From Bacillus siamensis KCTC 13613 (GTDB lineage: Bacteria; Bacillota; Bacilli; Bacillales; Bacillaceae), in contig NZ_AJVF01000015.1 in NCBI RefSeq assembly GCF_000262045.1, positions 62,001 through 126,000 of the forward strand: DNA of 64,000 bases. The letters run 5' to 3'. Below are positions 10,239 to 18,778 of this stretch, piece by piece. A program made the translations under genes and the position numbers. Below the pieces are notes generated by a model, which ran no database searches, was not told where the DNA came from, and was given only the letters and a program-made list of their open reading frames with translations. The stretch's first letter is position 1; each line of letters begins with the position of its first letter.

Positions 10239-11450
10239 TTACAGCACCCGGGTCACGGCAGTTTTCACGTCTTCTAATATCAATTCCGCTGCACGCTGTG
10301 CTCCGCCGGCCGCTTTCAGGGATTCTCCGATTTCATCAGCTTTTTTCTGGTATTCAGGATTTTCACTCAATTCTTTTATTGCTTCAGTAAGCAATTCCAC
10401 TGTCACATTTTCTTTTTTAAACATCTTGCCCGCTCCCGTGTTTTCCACTTGGCTTCCGACGGCGAACTGATCTGCGCCCATCGGAATGACGATCATCGGG
10501 GTTTTGTAATAAAGCCCTTCGCTCGTACTGTTCATTCCGCCGTGCGTGATAAATAAGTCCGCTCTCTTTAAAATCTCAAGCTGCGGAACATAAGGCTTTA
10601 CAATGACATTCTCCGGAATTTCATCCAGTTCAGCCGGGTCAAGATGTTTGCCGATTGACATGACGGCTTTCCCGTTAAAGCTTCTGGCTGCTTTTAAGCA
10701 TTTATTAAACAATTCCTTCTGGTTGTTAAAAATCGTTCCCATTGAAATAAACAGGACGTTTTCCCCTTCAAGCTGTTCAAACGGGAAATCATGGGACGCC
10801 TCCCTGTCGGTTATGGACGGACCGACAAAGAGATAAGAATCTCCGAACTCTTCTTCTTTCGGCTGAAATGCTCTTGAAGTAAACACAATGGTTTTTCTGC
10901 CGTCATTTGAGAAAATATCATACGGCGTATTAATGTCTGTGCTGAATTCTTCGTTGAGCTGGCTGACCGCTTCGGTATAAGCCGGATAATGGGATGATTC
11001 CTCTGATACGAGGTTTATATTTGAGAAGACTTCTTTAATAAATGCTTCATTCATCGCAAATGTCGTACAAAGTGAATATGCCGGCAGTTTCAGCATGTTT
11101 CTCACAAGCCTGCCTGCCAGAAAATGATGATCGTATATGATGTAGTCATAGGATTCATCTTTTACATCCTCAAGAATGCGGAGTGCGGCTTTTTTGGAAG
11201 TCTCAATCATTAATAGTAAAAACTCTGTAGCGTCCCGCTGTTCATCACCCGTTGCGTTTTTTCCGAATTCATCTTTTCGGAAATCCTCATATTCACGGAA
11301 TTCCGCTCCGCTTGACACGATTTTATTCTCATATTCCTTCACGCCGTAATATACGACATGTTCCCCTTTTGCCTTCAATTCTTTTACGACGCCTAAAGAC
11401 GGATTGATATGGCCTTCTCCCGGAAAGCCGATCATCAATACATGTGCCAT
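10239..11450 (-). CDS. yojK: UDP-glycosyltransferase YojK (GT1, macrolide/flavonoid type)
   Basis: 403-aa GT1 glycosyltransferase. The N-terminal acceptor domain starts HVLMIGFPGEGHINPSLG, with the conserved catalytic-type His in GHINP. The C-terminal donor domain has the UGT signature FITHGGMNSTSEGLYYKTPMI near 310-330, which binds the UDP-sugar. Relatives in Bacillus (YjiC, YojK) glucosylate a wide range of small molecules such as flavonoids and macrolides, so a detoxification or natural-product role is plausible. ATG at 11450 has GGGAGTGGG upstream. It is a single-gene unit. Confidence 0.9.
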   Translation of the reverse strand: MAHVLMIGFPGEGHINPSLGVVKELKAKGEHVVYYGVKEYENKIVSSGAEFREYEDFRKDEFGKNATGDEQRDATEFLLLMIETSKKAALRILEDVKDESYDYIIYDHHFLAGRLVRNMLKLPAYSLCTTFAMNEAFIKEVFSNINLVSEESSHYPAYTEAVSQLNEEFSTDINTPYDIFSNDGRKTIVFTSRAFQPKEEEFGDSYLFVGPSITDREASHDFPFEQLEGENVLFISMGTIFNNQKELFNKCLKAARSFNGKAVMSIGKHLDPAELDEIPENVIVKPYVPQLEILKRADLFITHGGMNSTSEGLYYKTPMIVIPMGADQFAVGSQVENTGAGKMFKKENVTVELLTEAIKELSENPEYQKKADEIGESLKAAGGAQRAAELILEDVKTAVTRVL

Positions 11451-11568
11451 CTTCCCACTCCCTATTCTTTTAAATTTTATGTATATTTAAACGATAACAT
11501 CAATACAGAAAAAGGTAAAGATGTTCACCTTATTAATATTAAATGGGTACAATATTCCCATTTTCTTA

Positions 11569-12195
11569 TTATTTCGTATGAAGCGCCCGCGGCGAAACAA
11601 GCGGATACAGCCCGCCGTCTTTAGCAAAGGACATTTTCCCCGTTTCTTCTGAAACAACGAGCACGAGCGCATCAGTCACGGCCGAAAGACCCATCGCGGC
11701 CCTGTGGCGTGTCCCGTATTTGACGCCGACATTTTTTGTTGTGAGCGGAAGCACATTGGCCGCCGATATAACCCGGTTTTCTCTGACCAATACGGCCCCG
11801 TCGTGAAGCGGATTACCGGGGTAAAAAATACTCTCAATTAAAGCTGAACTGATTTCAGCATGCAGACTTGTCCCTTTTTGTATCATTCCGTCCAGCGGAT
11901 CTGCCCGTTCAATCACAATCAGCGCTCCGTGCTTCTCTTCTGCCAGGTGCTGCACGGCTCTCGCCAGCTCTGTATAAGAAGGCGTGAAATGTTCAATATA
12001 TGTCTGCAGGTAAAATGACGAAGCGACAGCCTGCATTTCCTGAAACGTATGTCCAAGTTCATCTAGTTCGCAAAGCAGGCATTGATCTTTTTCATCCAAT
12101 GTCCGCAGTATCATTGCGGCATCCTCCGTAATTTGTTTCAGATACGTTTGGACGGCAGCGGTAAACGCACTTTCCGTCATTTGAGTGTGGCGCAT
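11569..12195 (-). CDS. cdaS: Diadenylate cyclase CdaS (c-di-AMP synthase, sporulation type)
   Basis: 208 aa: an N-terminal helical regulatory part (about 1-60) followed by a DAC (DisA_N) domain. The active-site motifs are HDGAVLV and RHRAA(M)GLS. It condenses two ATP to c-di-AMP. In B. subtilis the gene (yojJ) is expressed in the developing spore and the N-terminal helices restrain activity. ATG at 12195 has AAGGAGCTGATG upstream. Short AT-rich spacer to yojK. Confidence 0.95.
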   Translation of the reverse strand: MRHTQMTESAFTAAVQTYLKQITEDAAMILRTLDEKDQCLLCELDELGHTFQEMQAVASSFYLQTYIEHFTPSYTELARAVQHLAEEKHGALIVIERADPLDGMIQKGTSLHAEISSALIESIFYPGNPLHDGAVLVRENRVISAANVLPLTTKNVGVKYGTRHRAAMGLSAVTDALVLVVSEETGKMSFAKDGGLYPLVSPRALHTK

Positions 12196-12287
12196 GTCAC
12201 ATCAGCTCCTTTTCCTTATTTTCTGCATCGCGCGCATGGATATGCGCCTCAATGCGCACGATAATCAAGAAAGGAGGCGGGATTTGT

Positions 12288-12398
12288 ATGGAACTCACAA
12301 GGCTGCTGCAGTATATCTGCACCTTTTTAGGTGTCATTTCACTTTCATTCATTTATGCCAAAATGTTTAAAAAGCCGAAACCGGATAAAAAAGAGTAG
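12288..12398 (+). CDS. Small single-pass membrane protein, 36 aa
   Basis: ATG at 12288 with a very strong ribosome site (AAAGGAGGCGGG) 7-8 nt upstream opens a 36-codon frame: a short polar start, one hydrophobic segment (YICTFLGVISLSFIYA), and a strongly basic tail ending KKPKPDKKE. The layout suggests an inner-membrane micropeptide. It lies divergent from cdaS and upstream of yojI. I do not recognise a characterised homologue. Confidence 0.7.
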   Translation: MELTRLLQYICTFLGVISLSFIYAKMFKKPKPDKKE

Positions 12399-12472
12399 GC
12401 CGGGTTTCATTGCTTTTTATACATAAAATGTTATAATTTCTCTCGTTAAAATAAAGAAACGGGGAACCTAAC

Positions 12473-13834
12473 TTGAGAGAAACGAACACGATCGGCCAAA
12501 AGGTCAGACAGCTGTTACATATCTTCATTCCGATTTTGATAACACAGGTCGGTCTTTCTTTGATTACCTTTTTGGACACGGTGATGTCAGGGAAAGTGAG
12601 CGCCGCGGATTTAGCCGGCGTTGCAATCGGTTCAAGCCTGTGGACACCGGTTTATACGGGACTGGCAGGAATTTTGATGGCCGTTACGCCCGTTGTGTCG
12701 CAGCTGTTAGGAGCAGGCAGACAAAAGGAAGCGCCGTTTTCCGTCATTCAGGCCGTTTACGTAGCGGCCATTCTCAGTGCGGCGGTCATCCTTATCGGCT
12801 TTTTCACTGTTGATGTGATTTTGGGACATTTGGGCCTGGAACCTCGTGTCCGGACGATCGCCAAACACTTTTTAGGGTTTTTATCCCTTGGCATTTTCCC
12901 TTTGTTTGTGTACGCCGTTTTGCGCTCGTTTATCGATGCACTGGGCAAAACGAGAGTCACTATGCTTATTACGCTCTGCTCACTGCCCATCAATTTTGTC
13001 TTGAATTATGTGTTTATTTTCGGGAAATTCAACATGCCGGCATTGGGAGGAGTCGGTGCGGGGCTTGCTTCCGCCCTGACTTACTGGTGTATTTGCGTTA
13101 TCAGCTTTTTTATCGTCTCAAGATTTGAGCCGTTTGCCGGGTACTCTGTATTTCGGAAACTGTACCGGTTTTCTCCGTCTGAATGCAGAAAGCTTTTGAA
13201 AATCGGTTTGCCTATCGGTTTTGCCGTATTTTTTGAAACGAGCATTTTTGCGGCTGTCACACTGCTTATGAGCCATTTCCAGACGGTGACGATTGCAGCC
13301 CACCAAGCGGCAATGAATTTTGCTTCCCTCTTGTATATGCTGCCGCTCAGCGTATCCATGGCGCTGACCATATTAGTCGGCTTTGAAGCAGGGGCAAAGC
13401 GCTACAGGGATGCCCGGTCATACAGCTATATCGGCATTGTGATGGCCCTTTGTTTTGCTTTATGCACGGCTGCTTTCATTTTGCTGTTCAGACCGCAAAT
13501 CGCCGGAATGTATACATCAGAACCGGACGTGCTTATGTTGACGCAGCACTTTTTAATCTATGCTTTGTTTTTCCAGCTTTCTGATGCCGTGGCAGCTCCG
13601 ATACAAGGCGCTCTGAGAGGATATAAGGATGTCAATTATACACTCGGTGCGGCTTTTGTTTCGTATTGGATCATCGGGCTTCCTCTCGGTTACGCAGTCG
13701 GCACTTATACGAGCCTCGGGGCATACGGCTACTGGATCGGTTTAATTGCGGGACTCGCCGCAGGTGCTGTCGGATTATTCTTCAGACTGCTCAAGCTGCA
13801 AAAGCGTGATGTGAAAAAAATGATGATTTCATAG
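12473..13834 (+). CDS. yojI: MATE-family multidrug efflux transporter YojI
   Basis: 453-aa, about 12 membrane segments in two related halves, typical of NorM/MATE drug:cation antiporters. Signs are LITQVGLSLITFLDTVMSG near the N-terminus and PVVSQLLGAGR in the first half. TTG at 12473 has GGGGAA upstream. It probably exports cationic compounds. The next gene, rsbRC, starts 13 bp downstream, so the two may share a transcript. Confidence 0.92.
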   Translation: MRETNTIGQKVRQLLHIFIPILITQVGLSLITFLDTVMSGKVSAADLAGVAIGSSLWTPVYTGLAGILMAVTPVVSQLLGAGRQKEAPFSVIQAVYVAAILSAAVILIGFFTVDVILGHLGLEPRVRTIAKHFLGFLSLGIFPLFVYAVLRSFIDALGKTRVTMLITLCSLPINFVLNYVFIFGKFNMPALGGVGAGLASALTYWCICVISFFIVSRFEPFAGYSVFRKLYRFSPSECRKLLKIGLPIGFAVFFETSIFAAVTLLMSHFQTVTIAAHQAAMNFASLLYMLPLSVSMALTILVGFEAGAKRYRDARSYSYIGIVMALCFALCTAAFILLFRPQIAGMYTSEPDVLMLTQHFLIYALFFQLSDAVAAPIQGALRGYKDVNYTLGAAFVSYWIIGLPLGYAVGTYTSLGAYGYWIGLIAGLAAGAVGLFFRLLKLQKRDVKKMMIS

Positions 13835-13847
13835 AGGAGGAACAGAA

Positions 13848-14684
13848 TTGCCAACACATAAACTGCTGTACGATTATTTAACCGAACGGGCGGAGGAAAT
13901 CAGTCAGACATGGTTTGATACCCTTCATGATACGGATCCTGATTCTGTTTATGCTTCTTCTGACCCGGCGGTAATCACGAATCTGAAAAAACAAAATCTG
14001 ACGTTTAATTATCAAATCAATCGGATTTTTTCTGAGAAGAAGGAAGTTTATACAGCGGCATTGGAGAAGTGGGCGTTCGAAGCCGCACAGGATAAAGAAC
14101 ATTTAAAAACTCCTATCCATTACATCATTCGCGAGTTTATCAGAGTTCGTGATTTGTATGTCGGCCATGTAAAGCAGTTTACCAAACTGCATTCAGACAC
14201 CGTCACAGAAGAAGATGCTGAAGATATATTCCATACGCTGATTAAATCATTTGATGTGGTCATTCATATTTTCATAGAAGAGATGTATAAAAACACACAC
14301 ATTCAGCTTGAAGCGCAAAAGGAGTTGATCACCGAGCTGAGTTCGCCTGTCATAGTGCTTTTTGACAATGTCGGACTGCTGCCGCTGATCGGGGATATTG
14401 ACACGGCAAGAGCCAAAATGATCTTAGAAAATACGCTGCACCAATGTTCAGAGAAACGGATCACGCAGCTGTACATTGATTTATCAGGCGTGGCCATGAT
14501 TGATACGATGGTTGCCCAACAGCTTTTCACTTTAATTGAATCACTCGGAATGCTCGGCGTGAAAGCGACATTATCCGGAATCCGGCCTGAAATCGCCCAA
14601 ACCGCGGTGCAGCTCGGCCTGAGTTTTTCAAATTTATCAATACGGTCTTCGCTTGCAGAAGCGATCGCTTCCGATCTGACATAA
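13848..14684 (+). CDS. rsbRC: Stressosome protein RsbRC (RsbR paralogue)
   Basis: 278 aa: a variable N-terminal globin-like sensory domain (about 1-140), and a C-terminal STAS domain (about 160-278) including LYIDLSGVAMIDTMVAQQL, in which the Ser/Thr region is phosphorylated by RsbT in stressosomes. It takes part in activation of the general stress factor SigB. TTG at 13848 with AGGAGGAACAG upstream. Formerly yojH. Ends at a bidirectional terminator. Confidence 0.92.
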   Translation: MPTHKLLYDYLTERAEEISQTWFDTLHDTDPDSVYASSDPAVITNLKKQNLTFNYQINRIFSEKKEVYTAALEKWAFEAAQDKEHLKTPIHYIIREFIRVRDLYVGHVKQFTKLHSDTVTEEDAEDIFHTLIKSFDVVIHIFIEEMYKNTHIQLEAQKELITELSSPVIVLFDNVGLLPLIGDIDTARAKMILENTLHQCSEKRITQLYIDLSGVAMIDTMVAQQLFTLIESLGMLGVKATLSGIRPEIAQTAVQLGLSFSNLSIRSSLAEAIASDLT

Positions 14685-14721
14685 AAAAAGGATAAGGCTG
14701 AAACGCCTTATCCCTTTTTTT
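14683..14721. terminator. Bidirectional terminator between rsbRC and bshB2
   Basis: AAAGGATAAGGC / GCCTTATCC with long A and T runs outside the stem; the two genes converge here. Confidence 0.85.
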
Positions 14722-14722
14722 A

Positions 14723-15388
14723 TCAGTCTTTCCACGGATATGTCCAATACACTTCTTCTTCAAACCAGGTTTGGAGAACCGGCTCGTTATTTTTTATTTT
14801 TTCTTCCAGCTCTCTCAGCATACCTTCTGTTTGAGTGCGATGCGCTTTTAAGGCATTCATTTTAATATCGGCGACCTCTTTAATATCAAGAATGACATCA
14901 GGCTTGCCGACGGCTTCCTCCCTGTTGCGGGTGATGGCCATGCAAAGCGTGCGCGGGCGGTCCTCTTTTTTCTTTCTGTAAAGCGCTCTGATGACCGCTT
15001 CGCCGCATGCATCATGATCCGGATGGACACCGTGTCCCGGATAGAATGTGACAATCAGACTCGGTTTTACATCGTCGATAATCTCTTCCATCATATCCGC
15101 AAGCCACTCGTCATCTTCAAATTCAAGTGTTTTATCACGAAGCCCGAGCATTCTCAGGTCAGTGATGTCCATTGCTTTACATGCGTCTATCAGCTCTTGC
15201 TTTCTTAACAGCGGCAATGTTTCACGGTTTGCGAAAAAGGGATCCCCCATGTTTCTGCCCATTTCTCCAAGCGTTGCGCATGCATACGTAACGGGAATAT
15301 CTTTTTGTCTGTGTAAAGCAATCAGCCCTGCCACTCCGTATGATTCATCATCAGGGTGAGGCAGGATGACGAGTACGTGTTCTTTCAT
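14723..15388 (-). CDS. bshB2: Bacillithiol biosynthesis deacetylase BshB2
   Basis: 221-aa LmbE/PIG-L type Zn deacetylase that removes acetyl from GlcNAc-malate in bacillithiol synthesis. The Zn-binding motif is PHPDDES near residue 10 with the later HPDHDACG supplying a further His. ATG at 15388 is chosen because AAAGGGTGA lies upstream; a start three codons earlier has no suitable site. In B. subtilis (yojG) it is a backup for BshB1. yojF follows upstream in the same operon. Confidence 0.92.
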   Translation of the reverse strand: MKEHVLVILPHPDDESYGVAGLIALHRQKDIPVTYACATLGEMGRNMGDPFFANRETLPLLRKQELIDACKAMDITDLRMLGLRDKTLEFEDDEWLADMMEEIIDDVKPSLIVTFYPGHGVHPDHDACGEAVIRALYRKKKEDRPRTLCMAITRNREEAVGKPDVILDIKEVADIKMNALKAHRTQTEGMLRELEEKIKNNEPVLQTWFEEEVYWTYPWKD

Positions 15389-15405
15389 GATTTTCACCCT
15401 TTTCT

Positions 15406-15756
15406 TTAAACTGTAAACGGCTTTTCGCTGATTTGAAGCGAAATCGCCAATTTTCCGCCCGGCAGATGCCCTGCCATTAACAGACGGTCTTCGTCATCTA
15501 CTGTATATTCAGTCAGGCCTTCTGCATAAATCCAGCCCTCTTCAGTTTTCAAACCGACGCGGTACGGGCCGTTCCCTTTGATTTTCGCCTGATGGTACGT
15601 CACTTTTGCATTGCGTATATAGGCTACAACCGTCATGTTTTTCTCATTCAGATGCGCTGAATAAGAACCGGTCGTTGTTTCCAAATGGATATATACAGGA
15701 CGATCGGCAAATCGTTCTAAAGAAGTTTGCACATCTTCTTTTATGATCGCTTTCAT
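15406..15756 (-). CDS. yojF: DUF1806 protein YojF
   Basis: 116 aa, compact, beta-rich by eye (YIHLETTTGSYSAHLNEK, VAYIRNAKVTYHQAKIKG), no signal or membrane segment. It is always found beside bshB2 in the B. subtilis group, and starts 4 bp inside the upstream 92-aa gene, so tight coupling is likely. Function unknown; context hints at bacillithiol metabolism. Confidence 0.85.
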   Translation of the reverse strand: MKAIIKEDVQTSLERFADRPVYIHLETTTGSYSAHLNEKNMTVVAYIRNAKVTYHQAKIKGNGPYRVGLKTEEGWIYAEGLTEYTVDDEDRLLMAGHLPGGKLAISLQISEKPFTV

Positions 15757-16031
15757 AGCTGCTCCCCTCTTTCTTCTTTTAAAAATTGCAATCGCTTCGT
15801 ATGTAGTTCAACCAATTCATATTTCTCAATCGGCTGCAGCCGGGAATCTACAATTCGCTGCACCGCCAGAGCAAATTTTTCCTCGGGCGTCTTTCGGAGC
15901 CTCGGATGTGTTCTTTGATCAAGCAGTTCCAGATCAATTGCCTTCTCCGCTTCTTTAAGGGTTGAAGCCGGGAGTGTGCGATTGTTCCACAGCGCCTGAT
16001 AGGCTTTTACGATGTGTTTATCAGTGCCCAT
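15753..16031 (-). CDS. Conserved 92-aa protein upstream of yojF
   Basis: Highly charged, helical protein without signal or membrane segments (AYQALWNNRTLPASTLKEAEKAI...). Its last codons overlap the yojF start by 4 bp, so it should be co-translated with yojF and bshB2. The ATG at 16031 has AAGGAGCTGTAC upstream. I do not recognise a family. Confidence 0.75.
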   Translation of the reverse strand: MGTDKHIVKAYQALWNNRTLPASTLKEAEKAIDLELLDQRTHPRLRKTPEEKFALAVQRIVDSRLQPIEKYELVELHTKRLQFLKEERGEQL

Positions 16032-16098
16032 TGTACAGCTCCTTTACATACTCGTAATGATTATACATAATTTAAGCTATCACTGGAAAGCGAAAGGC

Positions 16099-16995
16099 TT
16101 AGCGGCTTTTTAAAGGCCGTTTCCATTTTATCTGTGAAAAGGTAAACAAGAGCAATGCTGCCCATATACAAATGAAGGTAAACGCTTTTTGCCCGGAAAA
16201 CGGCTCATGATATACAAATACGCCGAGCATAAGGGTAATGGTGGGCGATATATATTGCAAAATGCCGACTTGATACAGCGGCAGTCGCTTTGCCCCTTCT
16301 GCAAACAGTAACAGCGGCAGGGCTGTAAATACGCCTGCGAAAAAAAGGAGCGCCCATGTTTCTGCACCCAAGGACCCGGAAGTGCTCCCGTCAGCCGCAT
16401 AACCTAAATAAATAAGAGCAGCCGGAGTAATCAGAAGCGTTTCCAAAGTCAGTCCGATTGTGCTGGACATGCGGGTTCTTTTTTTGCAGAGGCCGTACAG
16501 GCCGAAACTGAACGCGAGCAGCAACGCGATATAAGGAACTGCGCCATACTGAAACGCCGATATGATCACGGCCGCTCCGGCAATCGAAACAGCTGCTGTT
16601 TGCAGTCTGTTCAGCTTTTCTTTAAAAAATAGGATGCCCAAAAGAACGGAAACGAGCGGATTAATATAGTAACCGAGACTTGCTTCAAGCAAAAAGCCGT
16701 GGTTAACTGCCCATATGTACACAAACCAATTAATGGATATTAAAACAGAAGCGAAAAAAAGCGCCAGCAGGCCCCCTTCAGATTTTAAAAGACACAGTTC
16801 ACGCCATCCGGTTTTCCACTTTTTAAGCACAGTTAAAAGCACACACATGAAAACAAACGACCATATAATTCTGTGAGCTAAAATGTCCAATGCGGGTATA
16901 TGTTCAAGCAGCTTCCAATAGACCGGAAACAGCCCCCACATGGCAAATGAACAAGCGGTATAAATGATCCCTTTTCTTGCGGTATTCCCTTGCAC
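16099..16995 (-). CDS. yojE: EamA/RarD-type membrane transporter YojE
   Basis: 298 aa with about ten hydrophobic helices, the RarD branch of EamA drug/metabolite transporters: GIIYTACSFAMWGLFPVYWKL at the N-terminus and the conserved LGYYINPLVSVLLGILFFKE in the first half, LLFAEGAKRLPLYQVG in the second. GTG at 16995 with GGAAGGGGAAGG upstream. Substrate unknown. Confidence 0.88.
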   Translation of the reverse strand: MQGNTARKGIIYTACSFAMWGLFPVYWKLLEHIPALDILAHRIIWSFVFMCVLLTVLKKWKTGWRELCLLKSEGGLLALFFASVLISINWFVYIWAVNHGFLLEASLGYYINPLVSVLLGILFFKEKLNRLQTAAVSIAGAAVIISAFQYGAVPYIALLLAFSFGLYGLCKKRTRMSSTIGLTLETLLITPAALIYLGYAADGSTSGSLGAETWALLFFAGVFTALPLLLFAEGAKRLPLYQVGILQYISPTITLMLGVFVYHEPFSGQKAFTFICIWAALLLFTFSQIKWKRPLKSR

Positions 16996-17034
16996 GGCCT
17001 TCCCCTTCCTTTCTGTAAACAGATTATATTATAT

Positions 17035-17063
17035 CACGGGAAGGTTACGGCGGGCATATACTA
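17035..17063 (+). promoter_or_regulatory. Candidate SigK promoter of gerT
   Basis: CACG (17035-17038), 16 bp, then CATATACTA (17055-17063). This fits the SigK pattern mACm-16-CATAnnnTA exactly. It starts about 30 bp before gerT, whose 168 counterpart is a late mother-cell gene. Confidence 0.6.
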
Positions 17064-17092
17064 TGTTGTCCGTTAAGAAAGGGTGAGATGCC

Positions 17093-17557
17093 GTGTTTGA
17101 TTGGAACAGATATTTTCCCTTCCAAAATCAGTTCTCTAAAGAAACGTTTAAAAATGCAGATCCGAAAGATGTGGAGACATATGTCAACCGAGTAATGGAA
17201 AGTGTATTCGGCGCCGGTTATGCCGGGCAGTTCCCTTTTCGCGACCCGATGTCCCAAAAGGCCGAGCCGGTCGAAGCAGAACCGCCCAAGCCGGAAATTG
17301 ACCTGTTTGAAACATCCGATCATGTTTTTGCGAAAATTCCCGCTGAGCAGGATGAACTCGACCGGATCAGGATTAAGCATACGTCACACAGCCTCGTGGT
17401 AGAGAACAGCAGTCTGGCGGAAGGAAAAAAAGAAATTGTTCTTCCGAGCCTCGTCAAACGGAAAGGAACAAAGGCAGTCTATAAAGACGGGATGATTGAA
17501 GTCATGTTTTCAAAACTGGAAGACTACAATTTATCGGAAGTGGAGATTTTAAGATAA
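17093..17557 (+). CDS. gerT: Spore outer-layer protein GerT, alpha-crystallin-like
   Basis: 154 aa, with an N-terminal aromatic region and a C-terminal Hsp20/CS-like beta domain (about 65-154: EIDLFETSDHVFAKIPAEQ..., GMIEVMFSK). In B. subtilis GerT is made late in the mother cell and needed for proper germination; it is related to the coat protein CotM. The identification rests on this sequence type and on its place between yojE and yojB. GTG at 17093 with GGGTGAGATG upstream. Preceded by a SigK-like promoter. Confidence 0.72.
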   Translation: MFDWNRYFPFQNQFSKETFKNADPKDVETYVNRVMESVFGAGYAGQFPFRDPMSQKAEPVEAEPPKPEIDLFETSDHVFAKIPAEQDELDRIRIKHTSHSLVVENSSLAEGKKEIVLPSLVKRKGTKAVYKDGMIEVMFSKLEDYNLSEVEILR

Positions 17558-17592
17558 AAAAACGGCCCGCGTGATGCAGGCCGTTTTTTCTT
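17557..17592. terminator. Bidirectional terminator gerT / yojB
   Basis: AAAACGGCC...GGCCGTTTTTT hairpin between convergent genes. Confidence 0.8.
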
Positions 17593-17828
17593 TAATAAAA
17601 TGGCGGGTAACCGCCGACTCCCGGCCCGAAACCGCCATATGGGCCTCCGTATCCGTAACCGGTGAAACCGTACGGATACCGGGGTCTCGTAAAACCTGTG
17701 GCAATCACGCCTCCTAGAAGACCGCCTAAAAATCCGCCGAATAAAGGAGCGCCGAACAAAAAAGGACTTCTCACCGGAAATCCGGCAGGTCCGAAATTCC
17801 CGCGATACAATGCATGACGAGGGTACAT
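17592..17828 (-). CDS. yojB: Gly/Tyr/Phe/Pro-rich small protein YojB
   Basis: 78 aa of low complexity. A central hydrophobic glycine-rich stretch (FGGFLGGLLGGVIATGF) is flanked by Pro/Tyr/Gly-rich tails (YGYGGPYGGFGPGVGG). This composition is common in spore-surface and coat-associated peptides. Strong ribosome site AAAGGAGG before ATG 17828. Its pairing with gerT suggests late sporulation, which is inference. Confidence 0.8.
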   Translation of the reverse strand: MYPRHALYRGNFGPAGFPVRSPFLFGAPLFGGFLGGLLGGVIATGFTRPRYPYGFTGYGYGGPYGGFGPGVGGYPPFY

Positions 17829-17930
17829 GTTTTTCCTCCTTTATGTCTGCTTATTCTTAAAGGTATTCATAAAGTGCGGAAATTGATTGGGCGATAGTAA
17901 AAGTGATGGATGTTGGTTAGTGAGTTGTAA

Positions 17931-18266
17931 TGCGGATTTAAAGGATTAGAGAAAAATCCTGTTTGCAATGGCGTATATCATAAAACATTTGATATTTGCT
18001 CCTGCTGCGGGTTTGAGTTCGGCTACAGTGAAGACCATGATGTAAGATTAGGGTTTATTGTAACGCCTGATCATTTACTTGAAGCGGCATTTCAATTGTA
18101 CCGGAAACAGTGGATTGAAAGAGGGATGAAACGATTTTCTCCAGATGATGTTCCGGCGGAATGTAAAAATAGTCATTCCCTTACATTCGATGCTTTATTG
18201 AGGCAATTAAAAGGCTTAAATCTCGATCTGAGCAATTTTGACATCAATGATTTTGACAAATATTGA
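17931..18266 (+). pseudogene. Orphan 3' fragment of a Cys-rich hypothetical gene
   Basis: The plus frame after a TAA at 17928 is open for 111 residues and clearly coding in style: a CxCC-type motif (ICSCCGFEFGYSEDHD) then YRKQWIERGMKRFSPDDVP and an acidic tail. Small Firmicutes proteins of this kind carry an ICPCCGYEFG-like start. No ATG, GTG or TTG lies before the Cys motif in frame, so the 5' end is missing. In 168 this place holds yojA and yodA, which are absent here; the fragment sits at that breakpoint. Confidence 0.5.
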
Positions 18267-18280
18267 CTATTTCATTAAGA

Positions 18281-18305
18281 AAAGGCTGCCTTAGGCAGCC
18301 TTTGT
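18281..18305 (-). terminator. Terminator of yodB
   Basis: AAAAGGCTGCC-tta-GGCAGCCTTT hairpin right after the yodB stop. Confidence 0.75.
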
Positions 18306-18649
18306 TATTCATGACATGATTCGTCTTTGACAGGTCCCCCGGGCTCGCAAAAACTGTCTGCCCATTTTTGCATTTCCTGAAAAACGGCTTGCAGGGCCAT
18401 GCCTTTATCAGTCAGCTTATAAATGACTTTGACAGGCGTTTCAGGCAGCACCTGGCGCTCGACGATTTCATTTTGTTCCAGCTCTTTGAGCCGCTCCGCG
18501 AGCATTTTTTGGCTGATCGTCGGTATGGTTTCGGTCATATCTTTAAAACGTTTCGGCCCGTCTATCAGTACATGGATAATGAGGCCGTTCCAGCGCTTTC
18601 CCAAAAGAGAAAAAGCGGATTCCATTTTAGGACACATTGTATATCCCAT
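18305..18649 (-). CDS. yodB: YodB, HxlR/DUF24-type repressor sensing quinones and diamide
   Basis: 114-aa winged-helix regulator of the MarR/DUF24 (HxlR) family, with KRWNGLIIHVL and MLAERLKELEQNEIVER in the DNA-binding part. The redox-sensing Cys6 is in GYTMCPKMES, and further Cys are near residue 100 (SFCEPGG) and at the C-terminus (DESCHE). In B. subtilis thiol-reactive quinones and diamide join Cys6 to a C-terminal Cys and release repression of yodC and azoR1. It is divergent from yodC. Confidence 0.95.
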   Translation of the reverse strand: MGYTMCPKMESAFSLLGKRWNGLIIHVLIDGPKRFKDMTETIPTISQKMLAERLKELEQNEIVERQVLPETPVKVIYKLTDKGMALQAVFQEMQKWADSFCEPGGPVKDESCHE

Positions 18650-18714
18650 GTGAGTTCATCCCTTCATCTATGAATTGACAAGTTTTCTGTAATCCATTAA
18701 AATTAGTTCTCAAG

Positions 18715-18750
18715 TTACATTTAGTAAGCTTCTAACTTTTCTATTATAAT
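18715..18750 (+). promoter_or_regulatory. yodC promoter with YodB-like operator
   Basis: A -10 TATAAT lies at 18745-18750. The inverted repeat TTAC-N5-GTAA (18715-18727) overlaps the expected -35 position (about 18721-18727). Position and symmetry suit the YodB binding site known in front of yodC. Confidence 0.55.
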
Positions 18751-18778
18751 AACACGTTTATCCGAAGGAGGAAACAAG

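Noticed and set aside
17093..17557. General small heat-shock protein (Hsp20)
   Set aside because: The alpha-crystallin-like domain is divergent and context (yojE, yojB, SigK-like promoter) favours GerT.
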